Of a stretch of DNA of 64,000 nt, positions 57,401 through 64,000 are shown in pieces. Made by a program: the position numbers and the translations under genes. Positions within the stretch are counted from its first letter, which is position 1. Every line of letters begins with the position of its first letter. The notes beneath the pieces were generated by a model that worked only from the letters and a program-made list of their open reading frames with translations, made no database searches and was not told where the DNA came from. The stretch is from Atrina japonica (Eukaryota; Mollusca; Bivalvia; Pterioida; Pinnidae), in the NCBI GenBank assembly GCA_030159075.1, contig BROG01000078.1, positions 1,455,501-1,519,500 on the forward strand, in the 5' to 3' direction.

Positions 57401-58287
57401 AAAATCAGTTATCCTGCGAAGCAAAATTCTACGTGCATTTTTTCCATCGTCTTCCTGTTTGTACAAATTTAAAAGTGAAGACGCCTGTGTTAAGAAAATA
57501 ATTCTATCACAGATGCATGTCGTAGTTATATATGACATATTAAAAAGATTACAACAAATTACATTTTCACGACGATTTCCTGTCCTCCGTATCCTTCTGA
57601 TGAGATAGTAGAAAACCGAGGTCCCGTTTCAAGGATAAGTTACGCACGTTAGTCTGCGTCAGCTTGATATAAATGAAATACTTTTGAAAGTGTTGTTAAC
57701 AGCAATAAACAAGCGAATTACATTTTTAGTTAATAGCATTGCTTTTTTTTAAATAAACAGTAATTGATAAAAATTCATGAAATTATATGAATGTATACCT
57801 CTATAGTCAGTTGGTCGTAACATCACGGTCTTAGATTATATTATGATCCTAAAAATGTGTGCCTATGTTGTTTAGATAATTACGATAGGGAAACATTTGA
57901 TGATATGATAAAATACTAACACATTTACTGCACTTTATTATTGATAACTGACAAAAAATGAAGGAATTTGTCATATTAGCTTAACATATAGGAAGTACGG
58001 TTATTTAACACGCGAAACATCCGTGACATTTTCATTTGTTTTCCTTATATTGATAATCAATCTATAGTAATAGAATAAATGAAATACTCAGGGACAAGGG
58101 GGCTTAATGTGACATAACACCATTTGGTCACAAACACACCACCTTCAAGAACCACCCTGTGGCTCATTAATATCCGGATTTGAGTGGAGAGTTATTGGGT
58201 TCTGCCACTGGATTTCTTAGCGTTCTTTCCTTAAAAGTGTCCAATATACCTCACATTTGTGTTTTATTTACTGGACTGTCTTAGGTT

Positions 58288-58360
<73 letters not shown>

Positions 58361-59069
58361 CCTTAGCTGTGTTTACCAAATAAGTTATTTCAATTGTTTC
58401 TACTTTTACTACTTGTACTTGATGTACAATCACAAATAAAGGCTATACACAGGCATTAACACAGACATTAAAATATTATATTCCTATATATTTGCGAAAA
58501 TTAGGTCGGGTCCAGTGTGGTATGCATATACAAAGAGTAAGGCTGAGTTTATCAATTGCAAGTGCAAAAGTGCTGAATCTGGGTTTCTTAATTAATCATT
58601 AATTAAGAATTTTTATGCTTGTGTATATCTATTTTTTTGTTATTGTCTATCAATTGAAGAAGTAAAAATGGAGAAAAGTAAGTATTGTGACTTAAGCATC
58701 AAGCATTTCTGCTGAAACACTACACAGAACATGTATGTGCGCCGTTGTGGTTGTTGGCCTTAATGGACTTGACAGTTTTTGAACCTTGTAACATATTCGG
58801 TTCAGAATAGTTAGAAAACAGCTTAAACAATTAACGTATTTCCACAAGTGGATTTTTCTTGTAAGTGGGTGACTCTTAGTTTATAATTTTGAATAGAATT
58901 TTCAGTCCTATAATGACCTTTTATTTTTCTCAACTCTACCGGAAATCAACGATGAAGAGAATGCGCAATCCTTAGATACCAACGAGCCACGGAGAATGAC
59001 AATCACGTTTTGATATAAACCTACTTGAACACTTACTTTTGTATGTAAACCCTTTCACATTTCATATAC
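57401..59069. other. Non-coding segment with (GA)n microsatellite
   Basis: GA run at about 58,291-58,358. AGATAGTAGAAAACCGAGGTCCC at 57,603-57,630 is another small SINE family 2 piece. Nothing else recognised. Confidence 0.5.
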
Positions 59070-59420
59070 AAAGGTAAGCTACTTACTAACAAGTTATTGT
59101 CACAGGGATATTGAAAATAGCATTTGATGTCAACATTTCGCAAATTTTACGGTCGGTATAATGGTCTTGTTTGCAATTACTATGTTTCACTAAGTTTCAA
59201 TATATGAAATGTTGAGTTACCTGCTCGATAGTGGTTGTTTGCTTGACTGTGACGAGGATTTGTTCCTCACTTGTTTCATTTGAATTTGACTCACGGGGAG
59301 TGTGACCGGTAAATAGGGGATACTTACTCCACCATTACACTTACTCCCACCTCTGGATTTCAAGAGGACCTTTTTTGTCCAATACTCACTAGTAATTGTA
59401 AATTTATCATCTCTTTGGTA
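59070..59420 (+). pseudogene. Penelope-like C-terminal/3' remnant
   Basis: GGTAAGCTACTTACTAACAAG, TGTCAACATTTCGCAAATTT and a TGTGACCGGTAAATAGGGGA ... CTCCACC block match the ends of the 40.1 and 47.5 kb copies. The reverse transcriptase core is absent. Confidence 0.5.
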
Positions 59421-60084
59421 GTTGAGATTCTTACATTATTAGCTAGTTGAGGGTCAAATTTCAAATTGAAAAATTAATTAAAAATCTGTGAGGTGCGTTT
59501 ATTATTATTATTTTTTTTTCTATTGAGCTATATCTGATACAATAAATGTAGTAAAAGGAAACGGGGAGAGATCATGACTAAATCTCCTGTGATATAGTGT
59601 TCTTGACTATGGGAAAATGATTCTATAATCTCTGTGGTTTATAATGCATCCGACGTGGTTAGTAGTATTTCGGTCTCGACCCGATTTTCACGAAATTAGG
59701 CATTATATAGTATGATAGTTATCAGTCATCCATTATGTAAAAAAAACACAAGCTTCTATATAGTTATCTACATATTTGTTGTAGTTTTATGACTACTTTT
59801 GTTTAAATCATTTCCGATCATGCGCATTGTAAAACTAGTAAATCACCTATACGCTGTATTTCATTGAGAGGTCCGTGTTCATCTAATGCTTTCCACACAT
59901 TGGTATATGGTCATTCAAAAACATAGATGTAATGACAGGACGTCAATGGAATGGTATTCGCACGCCTTTCAGTCAAGAAACACAAACATACACAATGATG
60001 ATTATGATAATGAGTTAGACAGAATAAATGACATTTACTTGATCTATAAATAATATGTACTAGTCTGAGCGCATATAATATTAT

Positions 60085-60368
60085 TGTTGTTGTTGTTTTG
60101 TTACTTAATGTCCCACTCAAGAATCTTTCACGCACATGGAAACGTCACCAAATGCCGGTGAAGGGCTTCAAATTTTGGCCTATGCTCGGCACTTACGGCT
60201 ATTGAGCAGTGAGTGTTCTTTAACGTGCCAACACCTACTGTGACACGGGACCTCGTTTTTTTACTGTCTCATCCGAAGGACAGGAATCCGACCTGCCGCC
60301 AGCTGGACTAGAAATCACGACCTCACGATCAAAAGTTGAGCGCGCTACCGACTGAGCCAGGCCGGGTC
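60085..60368 (-). mobile_element. SINE family 2, near complete
   Basis: In reverse: head GACCCGGCCTGGCTCAGTCG (A box region) and the B-box-like TCGTGATTTCTAGTCC. The body CACGTTAAAGAACACTCACT follows, then CATTTGGTGACGTTTCC and GGGACATTAAGTAACAAAAC. Confidence 0.85.
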
Positions 60369-60639
60369 GCTCACATAATGAGAAGACGTAAGCCATAATA
60401 ATACAAATATACAAATTGACAGTAATGAAAAAAATACATAAATCCCCATAAATACATAAAAATACATGAAGTCCACATATTATATATATATAATTTTATA
60501 ATTTATCTAGAATAATACCAGTTAGAAGCAGAATAATATTGAAATATTTTGTTAATATAACAGTATACAAAACATAATGATATAAGTATATTGTAACATA
60601 CATTTATTACATATATAACCAGCGATATATAAAGCTAAT

Positions 60640-60870
60640 AGGGATTGGTGACTCGCGCTCTTCCAGTTATGAGCGGATGTATCCTTTTGATATGCAAATG
60701 AGTGACCCAGTTTAAATCGACACTCACCGCGCAGGCGCAAACCAGATAGTAACACGCAAACAGTGAGAAGGGACGTAATCGAGACAAATCTCTTATACAG
60801 AGTTGTCGGTCGTGTAATTGTTGAGAAGCTGCTGGCACCAGCAAAGACCGACAACTAGATTGATCGTTCG
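60640..60870 (-). promoter_or_regulatory. CpG-richer patch with consensus splice donor and octamer, candidate non-coding first exon
   Basis: Locally G+C- and CpG-rich sequence in an otherwise A+T-rich stretch. On the minus strand GCCTGCGCG is followed by GTGAGT at about 60,727, a textbook splice donor. ATGCAAAT, the POU-factor octamer, lies at about 60,694-60,701. There is no ATG between 60,900 and the donor, so any exon here would be untranslated. A link to the receptor-like gene at 50.7-56.0 kb is speculative. Confidence 0.35.
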
Positions 60871-63236
60871 TATGTGTATCGTGAAAATGTTACTCGGTAA
60901 TTTGAGACCAAGGAAAGGTTTACTACTTTAAAACATTAAATGTTTCACAAATCACGAGTTTGAAAAAAATAACCGAATAAGGTACCATTTTAACAACTCA
61001 AAATAAATGAATAATGTAGAAAAATATTAGAAATTACATCAGAAATGTGTCAGCAAATTTTAATTTTTAGATTCTTGATCTACTAAAGTAAATACTAGTC
61101 TAGAATCAAAATCTTTTTGATAATTACGTAATCCCCTCTCAATTTTATTAGATTAACAAATAAAAAGAATTTTCAAACCGAACGTTAAAAGATGTAATGA
61201 ATAACATATCCGGAGATGTAAATCGGCAAAATATCTTGTTTTTACGTTTGTGTATAATTTCAGTTCTATCAGGAACATGTCGTAATCCTACAGCACTAAG
61301 GTGTGAAAATACATGGCACCTATATTTATTTAAACATCAAGGGGATTAGCTTTATCTGTTCTGATAAAAGCGATGGTATATGGTATTTGCAGTAAACACT
61401 GATAAAGGACACTCCTTTTGGGTGTTGAACTCCCGCAGAGGAATAATACTGCAGATCACTAGCCTTGTAGGTGTAATAAACAATCTTTCGAATATTTTTG
61501 CTCTCCACCCCTTTGAAACCACAACCCAGATACTTATAAAATCATAATAAATATGTTTTTTATTTATTATTTCTAAAAACTCAAATTTACACATTTCTTA
61601 CACATGATTAAAAAATAAACATTTGAGTGGGGTGCAAAAGAAGGTATTTCTGAAATATGTTAATTTAGCACATGATATAATAACTACATGTATATACTTC
61701 TATGCAAACAATAAAATTCCCACTTTACAATAAGTCTACACAGGTAAGTATTTTTGGTAAATAATTTCCAAACATGCAGGAAGAATAGAAAATTGAGTAT
61801 TTAAATAGATCTATTAGACAATTAGAGGTTAATCAATTTCTGTTAAATTTGGGGGAAATAAGTTGATATTGGAAATATTTAAACAATTCAGACAGTTGAA
61901 AAATGAAAAATACTTAAGCTTATATCTGAAATGAAATCATTGTAACTTTGATATGATGTTAATATTATTTATACACATTTCTACACTATTTAAACAACAA
62001 TTATTGTCATTTAGACAGAATAACAAAATATTTGATTATCCTGGGTTCTTAATTTTAAAATATGAAGAAGTATGGACATTATTGTACAAGTGAAGACCCT
62101 GATAGGTTTTTCCAAGTATAAATCTGTGTATGTTTGGTTGAATTTGATTCATTACTATAAAATTAAATTGTTATATTTGTGGATTAAGTGCATAATACTG
62201 AATAGTAAGGATTATTCTTGCATCACCATGTCAGATTTTTGCTGTTTGCAAATGATGAATATGTACAGTGTTTGGACATAAATTAGTTCGCAAAAATGAA
62301 TTTCACAATATAATCATAGTAATCCTGCAATCCTGTGATTTGTCCTCCAAATTTGTAGATACCCAAAATTAATGAAAATCAATAAATGACACATACATGT
62401 ATAACCCATGAAGTGTGGGCCTAATTGTGATATTTCTGTTAGTTTACATCCATGAATTACTTAAAAATACATTATTTATCCATTAATAAACTTCAAAATG
62501 AAGTCACTAGAATTTTACTCACATGAAAATTAGTGTATTCCATCCTAAAATAAAACACAGATTGTAATGGGATTTCTAACACATAAGAACCAAACCCTCA
62601 CCTTCATGTGAATCAATTTACTTTATTAAAATTGAAAAAACAATGAATTCTAGAGGAAAAAACATGAATTTACTAAGAATATATAGTGAAAATAAATTTT
62701 GCAAACTTAGTTATGATGTCACTCCAAGCGGATTAATTTTTTTCTATTCTGTAAATAAAGGTATAATTATGTGCAGAGCTTGGATGAAAGAAACATGTTT
62801 GCATACTGAAATCCTGTTGAGTAATACTGCACTTTAAAAAGTGACCTCATGGAAGAACACACACATGAAAGAAAAGACAATTTATCAATTTCTTGGATTT
62901 TATTTCATTTAAGATACATGAATTTCTGCAATGAATTGCATACATGTAGTTCCACAATATTGTTACATAGTCACTGTAACTCAACAATTCATCACTGCCA
63001 TCCAGTTATCCTTTTATTATAACTTTTTCCCCTTGTCTGAAAATAAAAAACACACAACAAATACACCCAGTGTACATGTATTTCAATGACAATTTTTAAA
63101 TAAAGAGAATTTATTGAATTTACATGTCAGGTTTCTATTCATTTTTTTTAACTTAATGTATCATCACATTTATTCCCTAATCTCATAAAACTGTTTTTCT
63201 CGATTATAACTAAACATTAAAGTAAATAGTTTTTTA
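60871..63236. other. A+T-rich non-coding region
   Basis: No gene, RNA or named repeat recognised. Confidence 0.4.
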
Positions 63237-63840
63237 GGCCAACCTTTTTACAACTATATAAAAATATAACATTGGAGCCAACTCTGCCATTTTCAGTCTT
63301 ATTTAATTTTTTGTTAATCCCTTTAAGGCTTAAACCCTGTAAACTGCAATAAAATATGAACATGCCTATATACTAACTAACTAAGTCAGCGTTTCATTGC
63401 ACTCTAAAAATTGTATATAATTTTATTCTTCAGAGTAATTGAGAAAATCATAATCAACAATTTTTGTCATCCACACTGATTGGATAATAAAATTACTTGA
63501 TTTGAAAATAAAAAAAATAATAAAAACAAATTAAATTCAAATAGAAATGTAATGCAAAATTTTGATATTTTAACATCATGAATTAAAAAAAACATTTAGG
63601 CCAACAATTTACAACTATATAAAAATACAACATTACAGCAAACTCTGCAATCCCGATTTTTTCACAATACTATTTTCAATAATTCAAAATCCTGTAAACT
63701 GTAATCAAATATGAATATTCCTATGTACTAAGTTAGTGTTCCAATAATCAATTACATTTTGCACTTAGAATTGTAAATAATTTTATTTTTCAGAGTAATT
63801 GAGAAAATCAGAAGTGTCAGTATTTGGTCTCAAAATCATT
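63237..63840. repeat. Two copies of a roughly 244-bp sequence at 361-bp spacing
   Basis: 63,237-63,480 and 63,598-63,840 share TTTACAACTATATAAAAATA, CTGTAAACTG, AATATGAA and TTCAGAGTAATTGAGAAAATCA in the same order, with many substitutions. The 361-bp step suggests the edge of a larger satellite or a tandem duplication. Confidence 0.8.
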
Positions 63841-64000
63841 TAAATGGACGGTAAAATACTTTAACTTTAAAATATAAAAAATAATGGATACAAATATTGA
63901 TTAAAAAATTAACCGAGTACTTAAAAATTTTAATATATCAAATTCACGACTGACAATCAATAATTTTATTTTATGCAGAAACAAAATAGTTTTAAGACCT

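Noticed and set aside
60552..60854. Possible signal-peptide first exon for the receptor-like gene, phase 1 at GTGAGT
   Set aside because: Phase and donor fit, but the frame has no ATG and a TAG stands directly before the only alternative start, so it cannot encode an N-terminus.

Overview
The window joins two very different kinds of DNA. Positions 1 to about 11,750 are CpG-rich, roughly half G+C and densely packed with short genes on both strands. Positions from about 12,050 to 64,000 are A+T-rich animal DNA with almost no coding content. The host half is full of TACATGTA-type palindromic microsatellites, tRNA-derived SINEs, MITE-like repeats and Penelope-like reverse transcriptase remnants, and it holds one spliced receptor-like gene. 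This repeat repertoire suggests a mollusc, most likely a marine bivalve; that is an inference from repeat style, not a database match.

The left half is most of a Polinton/Maverick (adintovirus-like) element, an integrated virus-like transposon. It has the 3' end of a protein-primed family B DNA polymerase (cut by the window edge), a retroviral-type DDE integrase, a double-jelly-roll major capsid protein, an A32-like packaging ATPase, a minor-capsid-like protein and about a dozen small accessory genes. Several accessory genes belong to uncharacterised families that I recognise as recurring with such elements in invertebrates. The layout is polymerase (+); integrase and eight small genes (-) up to about 4.0 kb; a Cys-rich small gene (+); three minus-strand genes to 6.26 kb, the last minor-capsid-like; a capsid-associated gene (+) with an internal 634-bp tandem duplication; a membrane/coiled-coil protein (-); the major capsid protein and ATPase (+); and an orphan protein with five WDxxVxW repeats (-). 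No protease gene was found in the window. Starts are preceded by an A-tract TATA-like sequence, and several gene ends carry A/T-rich hairpins.

Almost every element gene is interrupted by one or more single-base frame changes, yet I found no in-frame nonsense codons outside them. Many frame changes are gains or losses in short G/C runs next to CpG. This fits base-calling error, or very recent decay, better than an old dead copy. The polymerase N-terminus and left end lie outside the window. The right end cannot be fixed more precisely than about 11.72-12.05 kb.

In the host half, 12-28 kb is saturated with ACATGT palindromes and repeats. From 28 to 50 kb come microsatellites, MITEs, a large foldback palindrome (34.9-37.8 kb) and Penelope-like remnants. 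On the minus strand, 50.66-55.99 kb carries four phase-compatible exons of a single-pass membrane protein. Its cytoplasmic tail is rich in YxxL/I motifs and resembles an immune or phagocytic receptor. Two satellite arrays look derived from transposon parts: a 101-bp array from a Penelope-like 3' tail (52.1-52.7 kb) and a 49-bp array from a tRNA-like SINE head (56.6-56.9 kb).
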